Notes: generated from the letters alone by a model not told the origin. 64,000 bases of DNA from Sporolactobacillus shoreicorticis (GCF_024125445.1 NZ_JAMXWM010000007.1:1-64000), one strand, 5' to 3'; counted from the first letter of the stretch, positions 1 through 7,951 are shown. Numbers and translations: made by a program.

Positions 1-1
1 A

Positions 2-1537
2 GGATGGGGGAAAATCAAGCCGCTGAAAACATTGATCGAAGCTCGGGATATTAAGCGAAATAAGCGGATTTTCAAAGGCCGCGTGCTCAAACCTACACAG
101 ACGATGACTAGTGACGGACTGTTCAGTATCGAGTATGCGTGTGAAGATCGATTGGCATATCTTAATGACTCGAATCAGCGTTTCGGCGAATATCATAACA
201 TCACTGTGCGTGATTTTCTTGGCGTGATTCTTGAGAATCACAACCGGCAGGTCGAGACGTACAAGCAGTTTAAACTTGGCAAGGTGACAGTGACGGACCC
301 GAACGACAGCCTGTATCGGTATCTTGGCTACGATAAGACCTATGCAACGATTAAGGACAAGCTGCTGGATCGGTTGGGCGGCTTTCTGGTCATCCGGGAA
401 GCAGCGGACGGAAATTATATCGACTACCTGGCAGAGGTCGGCGAGGATTCGGAGACCGAGATCCGGCTGAGATCAAACCTGAAGGACATGAAACGTGAGA
501 TCGATCCGCTGGACGTGATTACGCGTCTGGTCCCGCTGGGTGCAAAAATTGAAAGTGACAACCCGGATGACACGGGAGCAAGCGAGGCGCGGATTACCAT
601 TGCCGATGTGAATGGTGGTAAGGATTACCTGGATGATCCGGAGATGATCGCTGAATTTGGCCTTATCGTAGGCACGCTCGATCTAGACGACGTATCGGAT
701 AAAGCAACATTAAAGGCAAAGGGCGAACAGTTTCTGGCGCAGCAGAAAGCGGCGAAGGTCACGTATTCACTGACGCCGGTCGATGTGAGTCTAATCAATA
801 GTGAATTCGACGAGTTGGAACCCGGGAATCGCTATGCGGTGGTTAATCCGGTGTTCGGTATTAACGAGCGCCTGCAGGTGATTGAGAAGGACAACGATCT
901 CGTGAATCCTCTGAATATCTCACTAACGATCGGCGACAAGTATCAGACACTGACTGAATATCAAAGGGCAAGCCGAAAACAAGTTAAAAATATTGTTCAG
1001 CTGGAACGGACGGTGGAAAGTCAAACACAGACGATCGGTACACTGAAAACAGAGCTAGATTCTGTGGACAGCACCGTGCAAACAATGCAACAAGCGTTAG
1101 CGGACGGGGACATTCCGGGGCTGAAGCAGGCCGTGGGAAACTTGCAGAGCGCTGTAGATGATCTAAACGAGGCTATAGACGGTCTACCATCTTACGGACC
1201 AGCAACACCGACAACAGACGGGTTGATGTCTGCCGCAGACAAGACGAGATTGGATGGGTTGCAAAGCTATGAGGAAGCTACACTAGAAACTGCCGGATTA
1301 ATGAGCACCGAGGACAAGGCAAAGCTAGACAACCTACGAGATTATGAGGAAGCGACGTCGGAAGCTTCAGGATTGCTGTCAGCTGCGGATAAGGCGAAGC
1401 TGGATCTGATTACGGTATTGCAAGAAATTGACCTAGATGGGCTGAGCGAAAAGCTTGCTCTGATTAGTGTGACCGCTGCTGTTGACTTGGACGATTTAGT
1501 GAGCCGGGTGGAAGCGTTGGAAGGAGGTACAGCCTAA
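2..1537 (+). CDS. Phage tail-associated endopeptidase / tail-tip protein (5' partial)
   Basis: The frame is open to the window edge with no convincing start, so the N-terminus is missing. About 500 residues are visible. The N-terminal 300 resemble the prophage tail endopeptidase family of siphophage tail tips, for example RDIKRNKRIFKGRVL and the segment FELEPGNRY-like turn before a conserved IEKDNDLVNP stretch. It continues into a coiled coil around residues 315-370. Three degenerate repeats of about 23 residues with core GLMSxxDKxKLD follow at roughly 386-460; these are typical of fibre or collar proteins. It would sit at the tail tip and help penetrate the cell wall. The next gene overlaps its stop by one base, so it heads a tail operon. 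The family assignment is from pattern recognition. Confidence 0.8.
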   Translation, partial: GWGKIKPLKTLIEARDIKRNKRIFKGRVLKPTQTMTSDGLFSIEYACEDRLAYLNDSNQRFGEYHNITVRDFLGVILENHNRQVETYKQFKLGKVTVTDPNDSLYRYLGYDKTYATIKDKLLDRLGGFLVIREAADGNYIDYLAEVGEDSETEIRLRSNLKDMKREIDPLDVITRLVPLGAKIESDNPDDTGASEARITIADVNGGKDYLDDPEMIAEFGLIVGTLDLDDVSDKATLKAKGEQFLAQQKAAKVTYSLTPVDVSLINSEFDELEPGNRYAVVNPVFGINERLQVIEKDNDLVNPLNISLTIGDKYQTLTEYQRASRKQVKNIVQLERTVESQTQTIGTLKTELDSVDSTVQTMQQALADGDIPGLKQAVGNLQSAVDDLNEAIDGLPSYGPATPTTDGLMSAADKTRLDGLQSYEEATLETAGLMSTEDKAKLDNLRDYEEATSEASGLLSAADKAKLDLITVLQEIDLDGLSEKLALISVTAAVDLDDLVSRVEALEGGTA

Positions 1538-1971
1538 TGGCAAATATTAAGGATTTTTTAAATAAGATCAGAACCGCCGTGTACGGTCGGGAAGTCCGGG
1601 GCAGTTTGGCGGATGGATTGGAAGCCATAAACAATGAAGCAGAGGCAGCGACAACCCGGACGGAACAAACCGAACAAAGACAAGACACGCTGGAAAAGAA
1701 ATTTAACGATGAAATCGCAAACATGACGATTGATGATCCGTCCAGCGCCGAAATTGTTGCTGCCCGAACCAATACGAAGACCGGCGACAGTCATAGCACG
1801 ATCGGGGAGCGTATTGACGCCGATTACAGTTTGATTGCCGCGCAGCTTGCCCCGATCGATGCGGGAGAATTCGGCGCAACGAGAGACACCGAAGTAATCG
1901 ACTGCGGCACATTTGCAGATCGAGTTGTCGAGGACAGGAAAAATCTAATTGATGGGGGTGTATGGTCGTGA
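1537..1971 (+). CDS. Phage baseplate-associated protein with coiled coil
   Basis: A 144-residue protein whose ATG overlaps the upstream TAA and which has a strong aaggaggt site at 1521-1528. Its N-terminus (ANIKDFLNKIRTAVYGREVR) matches a widespread small family next to tail-fibre genes in Bacillus-group prophages. A Glu/Thr-rich coiled coil covers about 25-60. It continues as SSAEIVAARTNTKTGDSHSTIGERID, a motif shared with upper-baseplate or fibre-linking proteins. The likely role is structural, linking tail tip to fibre. The C-terminus overlaps the next gene by 10 bases, implying translational coupling. The exact function is inferred from position. Confidence 0.75.
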   Translation: MANIKDFLNKIRTAVYGREVRGSLADGLEAINNEAEAATTRTEQTEQRQDTLEKKFNDEIANMTIDDPSSAEIVAARTNTKTGDSHSTIGERIDADYSLIAAQLAPIDAGEFGATRDTEVIDCGTFADRVVEDRKNLIDGGVWS

Positions 1972-2831
1972 CATATAGACCAATACAGCATTATCGTGGA
2001 AACGAAGCGGATCTGCCGCAACTGATGGCCGGGGAAATTGGTGTCGCAACGGATACAAGAAAGCTATTTTTTGGCGCTGGTGGTAATCAGGAAGTTGCAA
2101 GAGTTGGGTATGTGCCGCTAATGACCACAGAAGATATGGAAATACATGCCGCTCCTGATGGTAGCGATGAAACAGGGGATGGTACGGAATCTAGACCATT
2201 TAAAACAATCCAGAAAACCTTTGATAGTATACCAACTGTTAATAATGAGCACATGGTTAGCATTATAGTGCCGGCGGCGGCGGTATTCAATGAAACCAGA
2301 CTAACTTTGTCCTCTAAACTTGGAGGACGTATTGAAATATCTAACGGGTTTGCTACTTCTGATATAGATACTGTTAGTGATAGTGACAGAGCTACAATCA
2401 ATCTTAACGATCAGTTTTTAATACGTAATATATTTTCAATTATATCAATGAGGTACTTAAACTTTAACCTTAAAACCCTTACGGATGAGGATAGAAAAAA
2501 TGTTGTGGCCCTTTCGGGTGTGTTCAGATCAGATATATTTTCATCACATGTGACAAGCGAAGTTGGAGAAAAAAGTGTTGCGGGTGTGTATGCGTCATCA
2601 GCAACGACATTAGAACTCCATAACAAAATTAGAATAACAAATGCCAATTTTGCGGTTTATGCTACTGGCGGATCAACACTTAAACTCTATGATTTTGACC
2701 AAGGCGCAACAACGGATAGCAACATCGGAATCGGTTGTGACTCGTCCATAGTGTTTAAGGGAACGGGATACCTTCCTACGGGAGCTACGGCGCAAGCAAA
2801 ATATAATGGAGGACAAATATACCCATCATGA
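1962..2831 (+). CDS. Phage tail fibre / receptor-binding protein
   Basis: A 289-residue protein. Residues 5-45 (YRPIQHYRGNEADLPQLMAGE followed by IGVATDTRKLFFG) are the small N-terminal fold found on many Gram-positive phage fibres and hyaluronidase-type fibres. Residues 60-250 begin with a DGSDETGDGTESRPFKTIQ motif typical of right-handed beta-helix fibres and then show beta-rich strands with regular Ile/Leu spacing. It is likely the adhesion or surface-polysaccharide-binding fibre. Base composition from about 2400 on is more AT-rich than the preceding genes, as expected of an exchangeable host-range module. A GTG six bases inside is an alternative start. Confidence 0.72.
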   Translation: MVVTYRPIQHYRGNEADLPQLMAGEIGVATDTRKLFFGAGGNQEVARVGYVPLMTTEDMEIHAAPDGSDETGDGTESRPFKTIQKTFDSIPTVNNEHMVSIIVPAAAVFNETRLTLSSKLGGRIEISNGFATSDIDTVSDSDRATINLNDQFLIRNIFSIISMRYLNFNLKTLTDEDRKNVVALSGVFRSDIFSSHVTSEVGEKSVAGVYASSATTLELHNKIRITNANFAVYATGGSTLKLYDFDQGATTDSNIGIGCDSSIVFKGTGYLPTGATAQAKYNGGQIYPS

Positions 2832-3112
2832 AAACTCTAACATTTGGAAATACACAATTTGTAGCTGAAAAGATTATTAAAACATCCTCTGATATTATAG
2901 GCCTCAATGGAAACAATGTTGCTTTTTCATTTAATGGAATTTCCGATTTTTCAAAGTTTACACTCGGTGAAGGCCAAGAATTCGATTCAGAACCCGCGAC
3001 AGCCGAGCAGCAGCAGATTTCTCAAATTCTAGCTGATCAAGCAAAAATGAAGCAGGATATTGATCTTCTTAAACAAGACATAGCAGATCTGAAAGGAGAT
3101 GCGACACAGTGA
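2828..3112 (+). CDS. Small phage fibre-associated protein with C-terminal coiled coil
   Basis: A 94-residue protein whose ATG overlaps the stop of the fibre gene (ATGA), so it is translationally coupled. The first 55 residues look like a compact beta fold. Residues 60-92 form a heptad-rich coiled coil (ISQILADQAKMKQDIDLLK). I do not recognise a named family. Its place between the fibre and the XkdX-like gene suggests a fibre chaperone, trimerisation cap or minor structural protein. Confidence 0.65.
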   Translation: MKTLTFGNTQFVAEKIIKTSSDIIGLNGNNVAFSFNGISDFSKFTLGEGQEFDSEPATAEQQQISQILADQAKMKQDIDLLKQDIADLKGDATQ

Positions 3113-3564
3113 GTGATACGAGCGAATTAAGCGGGCAAATGGCCGAGTGGGTTCAAGAGTTTTATCGGCTTAAGCTTTACACGAATGATGATGTGAAAGA
3201 GTTTGTAAAGTCAAAAGACATTACAGTAAACGATTACAAGATAATCACCAGTGAGGATTACGCAGCCGTTCCTGGTGCGCCAAAGATTGAGGCGGTAGCC
3301 AAAGATGGTGCTATTGATTTTACTATCAATCCCCCGGAATCTGATGGGGGCAGTCCGGTCATCAAACACAAAATATATTGCAAAACTCGTGAAACATCTG
3401 ATTGGGGTACGCCCATCGAGCAAGCGGCAAAGGTGCTTACCGGAACGATTAGCAATTTAAAAAATGGCCAGATGTACACACTTAAAGCGGTGGAAGTCAA
3501 CATTATGGGCGATGGAGCAGAAAGCGAAGGCATTCACGTAACGCCGATGGCTCCGGCTCAGTAA
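3109..3564 (+). CDS. XkdX-like phage protein fused to a fibronectin type III domain
   Basis: The GTG start overlaps the upstream TGA, with ggag upstream. Residues 1-50 (EWVQEFYRLKLYTNDDVKEF then ITVNDYKIIT) match the usually stand-alone XkdX family, about 50 residues, found next to tail-fibre genes. Residues 54-148 form one fibronectin type III domain: it opens with VPGAPKIEAV, has the PPESDGGSP turn, an IKHKIYCK strand, LKNGQMYTLKAVEVN and a final strand. FN3 domains on phage structural proteins are thought to aid weak surface carbohydrate binding. The fusion is the unusual point. The gene ends the structural operon just before a terminator. Confidence 0.75.
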   Translation: MSDTSELSGQMAEWVQEFYRLKLYTNDDVKEFVKSKDITVNDYKIITSEDYAAVPGAPKIEAVAKDGAIDFTINPPESDGGSPVIKHKIYCKTRETSDWGTPIEQAAKVLTGTISNLKNGQMYTLKAVEVNIMGDGAESEGIHVTPMAPAQ

Positions 3565-3566
3565 AC

Positions 3567-3588
3567 AGAGCCTTCGGGCTCTTTTTTC
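3567..3588 (+). terminator. Rho-independent terminator of the tail operon
   Basis: AGAGCC-TTCG-GGCTCT hairpin with a stable UUCG tetraloop followed by six T. It starts three bases after the XkdX-FN3 stop codon. Confidence 0.9.
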
Positions 3589-3616
3589 ATACCCCAATAA
3601 AGGAGGATAGCTTGCT

Positions 3617-3640
3617 TAGACCCGAGGCGGGTCTATTTTT
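3617..3640 (+). terminator. Second hairpin terminator before the lysis genes
   Basis: TAGACCC-GAGGC-GGGTCTA stem followed by TTTTTT, 30 bases upstream of the holin. It may act with the previous terminator or attenuate lysis-gene transcription. Confidence 0.6.
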
Positions 3641-3669
3641 TATGCTCAAAATTAAAAGGAGGCTAAACG

Positions 3670-4074
3670 GTGAACAAATACGAAACCATCTATCGATTAA
3701 TTGCGGCGGCAGTGGGGGCATTAACAGGCTATTTGTATGGAGGGTGGACGCCGCTGATACAGATTCTCTTAACGTTCGTCGTGATTGATTATTTGAGCGG
3801 GCTGCTGGCCGCAGCTTACACCGGCACGCTGTCAAGCAAGATCGGCTTTCGGGGCATCGCTAAAAAGGTGATGCTCTTTTCTATTGTCGCTGTGGCTCAT
3901 CTAGCGGATGCGGCTGTTGGTTTTGGGCACGTGTTTATGGATGCGACCGTTTATTTTTATTTGGCCAATGAACTTTTGTCTATTTTGGAAAATGCAGGAC
4001 GAACGGGTCTGCCCGTGCCCGATCAGATTAAGAATGCCGTGAGTATTCTAAAAGGAAAAGGGGATCAGAAATGA
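3670..4074 (+). CDS. Phage holin, toxin-secretion/phage-lysis family
   Basis: A 134-residue membrane protein with a GTG start behind AAAAGGAGG. It belongs by pattern to the phage_holin_4 (Cph1/TcdE-like) family: hydrophobic segments at about 10-27, 30-50 and 67-88, then the conserved tail YFYLANELLSILENAGRTGL and PVPDQIKNAV. Holins permeabilise the membrane to release endolysin. Its stop overlaps the endolysin start (ATGA), giving a holin-lysin cassette. A homologue of about 70% identity (my count) lies at 26916-27317. Confidence 0.88.
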   Translation: MNKYETIYRLIAAAVGALTGYLYGGWTPLIQILLTFVVIDYLSGLLAAAYTGTLSSKIGFRGIAKKVMLFSIVAVAHLADAAVGFGHVFMDATVYFYLANELLSILENAGRTGLPVPDQIKNAVSILKGKGDQK

Positions 4075-5120
4075 CCGAAATTAAAGGCATTGATGTGGCT
4101 CGTTACCAGGGCGACATTGATTTTAACAAAGTTAAGGGTGCAGGCTACAAGTTTGTAATCGCTAAGGCAACTGAGGGCAGTGAAGCAGGGAGTCGGATTG
4201 TTGACCCATATTTTAAAAAGAATATTGCCGGAGCAAAGGCAGCAGGTCTGGCCGTCCACGCTTATCACTTTTTTCGAGGCATTTCGGAAGCAGATGCACG
4301 GGCAGAAGCAGATTGGTTGTTGAAAAATCTGACTGGAAATGAATCCTACTTATTTTGTGATGTGGAAGCGACAAGTCTGAATAAAGATCCGGATAAACTG
4401 ACGGCGTTTGTCAATGCGTTTTTCGATCAGCTGGAAAAAGCAGGGCACACCAAACTAGGAATCTATTCCGGGAAGTCATTTTTTGAAAGCCGTCTGATTG
4501 AGTCCAAGTTGCGCCCAGGTCTCTTAATCTGGATTGCACGGTACAATGATACACTTGGCCGAGATGCGCATATTTGGCAGCATACATCCAGCGCGCGAGT
4601 GCCGGGTATTAGCGGCAACGTGGACGAAAACATTGCTTACACGGATGCGATTGTCGGTGGTAGTAGCAAACCTTCAGTCTCTAAACCAACTAAGGAAAAA
4701 CCTGTCGCAAAGAAAAAGCCTTCCGGATCTCTTCTGAAGCGTGGATCTCGCGGTGCTGCTGTTCTATCCATGCAGAAAAAGCTTTCTAGCGTTTATTTTT
4801 ATCCGGATAAAAGCGCAAATAATCATGGCTGTGATGGTATCTATGGACCGAAAACGGAAGACGCGGTTCGCCGGTTCCAATTAACTCATGGACTGACCGC
4901 AGACGGCATCTATGGCCCACAGACTGCAAAGGCATTGGACAAGGCTGTTGCCGCACAGAAAAAATCCAAACCGAAAAAATCACCGACACACAAAGTAGTG
5001 AAAGGCGATACGCTTTGGGATCTTGCGATTAAGAACAAGACGACGGTTGCGAAATTGAAAAAACTGAACAAGCTCAAGTCGGACATCATCTATCCAGGAC
5101 AAATTCTGAAATTAAAATAA
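4071..5120 (+). CDS. Endolysin: GH25 muramidase with PG_binding_1 and LysM domains
   Basis: A 349-residue three-domain lysin. Residues 4-195 are a glycoside hydrolase 25 lysozyme: the catalytic-type DVARYQGDIDF near the N-terminus, KATEG, HAYHFFR and the acidic FCDVEA strand. A Lys/Pro linker follows. Residues about 223-290 are a PG_binding_1 repeat (LLKRGSRGAAVLSMQKKL, then GIYGPKTEDAVRRFQ). Residues 305-349 are one LysM (HKVVKGDTLWDLA, then YPGQILKL). It cleaves the beta-1,4 bond of peptidoglycan after holin action. There is no signal peptide, consistent with holin-dependent export. The two wall-binding modules on one muramidase should give tight host specificity. Confidence 0.95.
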   Translation: MTEIKGIDVARYQGDIDFNKVKGAGYKFVIAKATEGSEAGSRIVDPYFKKNIAGAKAAGLAVHAYHFFRGISEADARAEADWLLKNLTGNESYLFCDVEATSLNKDPDKLTAFVNAFFDQLEKAGHTKLGIYSGKSFFESRLIESKLRPGLLIWIARYNDTLGRDAHIWQHTSSARVPGISGNVDENIAYTDAIVGGSSKPSVSKPTKEKPVAKKKPSGSLLKRGSRGAAVLSMQKKLSSVYFYPDKSANNHGCDGIYGPKTEDAVRRFQLTHGLTADGIYGPQTAKALDKAVAAQKKSKPKKSPTHKVVKGDTLWDLAIKNKTTVAKLKKLNKLKSDIIYPGQILKLK

Positions 5121-5134
5121 GGGAGAGATCATTC

Positions 5135-5527
5135 ATGAAAATCAATTGGTTGGTACGTTTTAAGAATAAAACTTTTGATGTTTCCTTTGTGGCACAGGTG
5201 ATCGGTATCTTGGCGGCTGTCGTCACACTTGGTAACTCGGCAGGTTGGTGGAGCGTCCAGTTTGACAGTAAGGCGCTGACGGATCAACTCACGCAGGCGG
5301 TTGCTGTGATCTTTACGCTGCTTGGCACATTGGGCGTAGTACAAGACCCGACGACTGCCGGCATCGGAGACAGCAAGCAGGCGCAGACGTACACAGAGCC
5401 GAAAAAGGATACCGCTGAGCAGACTAAGGCAGAAGATCAGACCGCAGCTGCACAGGAACAGCTGACCGAACAGCAGGCAGCGCAGGACGCGGTTAAAGCG
5501 CAGACAGAAGCACCGGAACAAAAATAA
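5135..5527 (+). CDS. Phage holin, phi LC3 family
   Basis: A 130-residue protein with a strong gggagag site. The N-terminus (MKINWLVRFKNKTFDVSFVA) and the VQDPTTAGIGDSKQAQTY segment are hallmarks of phi LC3-type holins, with two membrane segments at about 15-35 and 50-68. The Gln/Ala/Glu-rich tail (about 85-130) is longer than usual and charged. It sits after the endolysin, so the cassette carries two unrelated holins. One may be an antiholin or regulator; the sequence alone does not say which. Confidence 0.85.
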   Translation: MKINWLVRFKNKTFDVSFVAQVIGILAAVVTLGNSAGWWSVQFDSKALTDQLTQAVAVIFTLLGTLGVVQDPTTAGIGDSKQAQTYTEPKKDTAEQTKAEDQTAAAQEQLTEQQAAQDAVKAQTEAPEQK

Positions 5528-5570
5528 CCCAAAAAAGTTTAAAATAATTTAAACTGACATAACGTAAGAA

Positions 5571-5690
5571 GCCCGGCTATGCCGGGATACATATGGTATA
5601 ATAAAGTCAATTAAGGAGCTGGGCTTGTTACGGATCGTACAGGCTAGAAACGGGGGATCGCTATTTGGCGGTTCCCCTTTTTCTTTTTAC
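5571..5690 (+). ncRNA. Candidate structured phage RNA unit, copy 1 (hairpin, promoter, terminator)
   Basis: The order is a GCCCGGC-TATG-GCCGGG-type hairpin, a TATAAT box at 5597-5602 in a TATGGTATAAT context, about 50 nt of transcribed sequence, then a 10-bp hairpin (GGGGGATCGC / GCGGTTCCCC) and a T-rich tract. No reading frame of note lies inside. The same arrangement recurs at 9504-9604 with stem changes partly preserved by pairing. It follows the lysis genes in both places. Function is unknown; it may be a small RNA or the leader of downstream cargo genes. Confidence 0.5.
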
Positions 5691-5717
5691 ATAAAAAATC
5701 CCACGCTCTCGCATGGG
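5691..5717 (-). terminator. Minus-strand terminator
   Basis: On the minus strand: CCCATGC-GAGA-GCGTGGG followed by ATTTTTT. It is placed to end leftward transcription from the small gene at 5887-6117. A related hairpin occurs at 9608-9632. Confidence 0.75.
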
Positions 5718-5886
5718 AAACAAAAAATAGGGAACTGGTATGTTGTTCATAGTCCTTATAACCTAATACACAAAAAGTAAACGCTTTATTAACAATATTT
5801 ATAAAAAAATATCCCCACCGTAGCAGGGAGAGAGGGGAGTTAGTTTTATTTTACATTAATTATATCGGTAAAGACGCAGCAATTTT

Positions 5887-6117
5887 TTATTGATTTGAAA
5901 ATTGGTCCATCAAAGAAACAAAAGGATTTATTTCACCATTAAAGCGCTTAACTCTTAACCGTCCAAAATCTTCAATGACAAGGTAGCTCTGGTCATTAAC
6001 TTCAATGATATCCCCCTTCTGATACTTTGAAAGCGCTGATTGAAGCTCCAAGGTTGCGCACATAAACCATGCGGTAGATCGATCGAGATACTGAATAATG
6101 TACATGTTACGAATCAT
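5887..6117 (-). CDS. Small protein of unknown function, tandem paralogue 1
   Basis: A 76-residue protein with a clear AGGAGG site seven bases before ATG. It resembles the neighbouring 6235-6426 product: both have IIQYL/VIQFL, a W-[FY]-x-C block, KYQxGD/QYQTGD, a short beta hairpin and a VIEDxxxLR ending. The pattern suggests a small beta-barrel-like fold, with a conserved Cys after the aromatic residue. No signal peptide or membrane segment is present. I do not recognise the family. Its place beside the lysis cassette, transcribed opposite to it, fits prophage cargo. Confidence 0.65.
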   Translation of the reverse strand: MIRNMYIIQYLDRSTAWFMCATLELQSALSKYQKGDIIEVNDQSYLVIEDFGRLRVKRFNGEINPFVSLMDQFSNQ

Positions 6118-6198
6118 TGATAAAACCTCCTAATTTGATGTGAATACAACTAACATCTATTCAAAGGATAATTTTACCAATAAAAGTGTTTTGAAAAT

Positions 6199-6225
6199 AA
6201 AAAAACTTCATGCTATGCATGAAGG
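6199..6225 (-). terminator. Terminator of the second small paralogue
   Basis: On the minus strand: CTTCATGC-ATA-GCATGAAG followed by TTTTTTT, 10 bases beyond the stop of the 6235-6426 gene. Confidence 0.85.
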
Positions 6226-6234
6226 GAAAAATAG

Positions 6235-6426
6235 TTATTTTTCTGTTGGCGTGATTCTTAGTACAGAAAGATCCTCGATCACTTTGTATTTTTTTCCGTC
6301 GATCATAACAGAATCACCCGTTTGATACTGCTCTTTTGCATCAAGGATGAGTATCCGATTACAAAGATACCACGAAGATTTACTACCTTCCAAAAATTGA
6401 ATAACACTAGCAACTCGTATATTCAT
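6235..6426 (-). CDS. Small protein of unknown function, tandem paralogue 2
   Basis: A 63-residue protein sharing the VIQFL, SSWYLC, QYQTGD, KKYKVIEDLSVLR pattern of the gene at 5887-6117. The upstream ribosome site is weaker than that of its paralogue. It has its own terminator, so the two genes are independent transcripts rather than one operon. No function can be assigned. The pair probably arose by local duplication and then diverged by well over half of their residues. Confidence 0.6.
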   Translation of the reverse strand: MNIRVASVIQFLEGSKSSWYLCNRILILDAKEQYQTGDSVMIDGKKYKVIEDLSVLRITPTEK

Positions 6427-6511
6427 AGTTAAAACAGCCCATTACCATAATACCACTATATAAAAATAATGAATATAATATATGGATAGATTGGCAGTTT
6501 ATTACTGTAAT

Positions 6512-6617
6512 AATTTACCATGGTAGCGTGCGTGATCGTGCGTGATTCCGTATGACATAGATCACAAACCACGCATAAAAAATACGGAGCCACGCATGAA
6601 ATGTGCGGGTTTTTTTG
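6512..6617. repeat. Shared intergenic palindromic repeat, copy A
   Basis: About 100 bases containing GCGTGATCGTGCGTGAT, CCGTATGACATAGAT and ACAAACCACGCAT, ending in a GC-rich hairpin and TTTTTTT. Copy B (9711-9809) matches most of its length. Copy C (26305-26375) shares the first 18 bases. GCGTG/CACGC and TGAT/ATCA arms can pair. All three lie beside phage-derived genes. Confidence 0.75.
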
Positions 6618-6683
6618 CTCAGTTTAGCGTTATCATTTGTTTGTAAGATAATTAAAACTTATTATTGCATGGGGGACAAAAGC

Positions 6684-7535
6684 ATGAAAAGAAAAATTTT
6701 GCTAATTTTACCTTTATTGATTTCTTTGTTCTTTGTAGGCGTTCAGCCAATCAGTGCTGAGGAAGCAAAAGTTGATTATGGTAAAATATATAATGAAGGA
6801 ATCGCTGATAAGGCAATTGATCCCGTTAACGTAAATTATGCTGATTGGATTACACAAAATAATACTGAATTTATACCTGTGTATCGTCAGGCAATAAACG
6901 CAAAAATTATAAACAGTAATACGAGTTATGCAGAATGGTTACGTGCCAATAATTATGGACAAATGCCTGAGGACAATAGTAATGATTTGATGGTTTATAC
7001 ATTGGCTAAATCTGGAGGTTCATTTAAATTTCGCACTGGAGACATGTTATTAACTAATCATACTAGTTCATATGGCATATTGGGTCATATAGCAATAGCT
7101 ACAAGTAGTATAAACATTGTTGATTTGCCTGGTAAAAGCGGGTTGAAGCCTCTCCCAAACAATAATAGGCATATATCAATAAAAAAATGGCTTTCTCAAT
7201 ATTCCAAAGGAAAAGAGTACGTTAAAGTATATCGTATTAAAAGCAAGTCTTTAGCAAACAAGGTGGGAACTTACGCATATCATAGATTTTGGGCAGGAAA
7301 ATACTCAAGCGGTAAACATGTTCACATAACTTATTCTTTAACGCCTCACCTTTATTCATTATCGCCAAGCTATTGTTCTAAGCTGGTTTTTCAAGCTTAT
7401 TATTATGGCTCGGGAAAAGAAAAAGTCGTCGTCCCAGAAAGGGGCATCGTGACACCTTATGGAATGGTTAATAAAAATACACCACATCCAGTAATCTATA
7501 AAAAATATGGATTAAAACTTGTCAAAACATACTAA
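6684..7535 (+). CDS. Secreted permuted papain-fold (YiiX/YycO-type) hydrolase-like protein
   Basis: The chosen ATG follows GGGGGAC and gives a 283-residue precursor with a clean signal peptide (KRKILLILPLL core, cleavage near ISAEE). The mature part has the permuted NlpC/P60 (YaeF/YiiX) layout: FRTGDMLLTN, then GHIAIATSS with the candidate catalytic His near residue 135, and YCSKLVFQAYY with the candidate Cys near 231. Such proteins are thought to act as amidases or acyl hydrolases on cell-envelope substrates. AT-rich composition and position after the lysis genes mark it as prophage cargo. It is followed closely by a small membrane protein, probably as an operon. Confidence 0.75.
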   Translation: MKRKILLILPLLISLFFVGVQPISAEEAKVDYGKIYNEGIADKAIDPVNVNYADWITQNNTEFIPVYRQAINAKIINSNTSYAEWLRANNYGQMPEDNSNDLMVYTLAKSGGSFKFRTGDMLLTNHTSSYGILGHIAIATSSINIVDLPGKSGLKPLPNNNRHISIKKWLSQYSKGKEYVKVYRIKSKSLANKVGTYAYHRFWAGKYSSGKHVHITYSLTPHLYSLSPSYCSKLVFQAYYYGSGKEKVVVPERGIVTPYGMVNKNTPHPVIYKKYGLKLVKTY

Positions 7536-7549
7536 AAGGGGGCGATATT

Positions 7550-7951
7550 TTGAAAAAAAAGAAAAAACGAGTAGTATTTTGGGGTATTTCAGTTGTATTA
7601 GTGATTATAGTTGGAATCTCTCTTTTCAAGGTTTATGCACATTATCAAACAAAAAATCAGGCGGAAAAAATATTAGATCAGTATATCATTGAGTACAGAT
7701 TTCCGGCAAAACGGGTTCTAATACAAAAAATATATGCACCAAAGGATGTTGGCGATGCCTATAGAAAAGAGGTTCATATTAAAGGTAATAAGGAAGATTA
7801 TTATGTATTCACTTATTACACGGATAGAAAAAAAGTTGATTTAACAGGTGTTATTGATGGGGGAGAGTGGGTTGATTTGAAAGATCATCTTTATAAATCT
7901 TTGCCTTATCAACCGTCAAGTGAATTTTTGAAAATATACAATAGGCAATAA
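7550..7951 (+). CDS. Membrane-anchored protein, DUF3139-like
   Basis: The TTG start sits behind AAGGGGGCG, 14 bases after the hydrolase gene. The 133-residue product has a Lys-rich N-terminus, one membrane segment at about 9-29, and an extracytoplasmic domain of about 100 residues with a YYVFTYYTDRKKV strand pair. It resembles the small DUF3139 group of Bacillales surface proteins. Its role is unknown; coexpression with the secreted hydrolase suggests a partner or immunity role, which is inference. Confidence 0.6.
   Translation: MKKKKKRVVFWGISVVLVIIVGISLFKVYAHYQTKNQAEKILDQYIIEYRFPAKRVLIQKIYAPKDVGDAYRKEVHIKGNKEDYYVFTYYTDRKKVDLTGVIDGGEWVDLKDHLYKSLPYQPSSEFLKIYNRQ

Noticed and set aside
6140-6325. 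61-residue plus-strand frame
   Set aside because: It overlaps a minus-strand terminator and the second paralogue gene in antisense, with no ribosome site.
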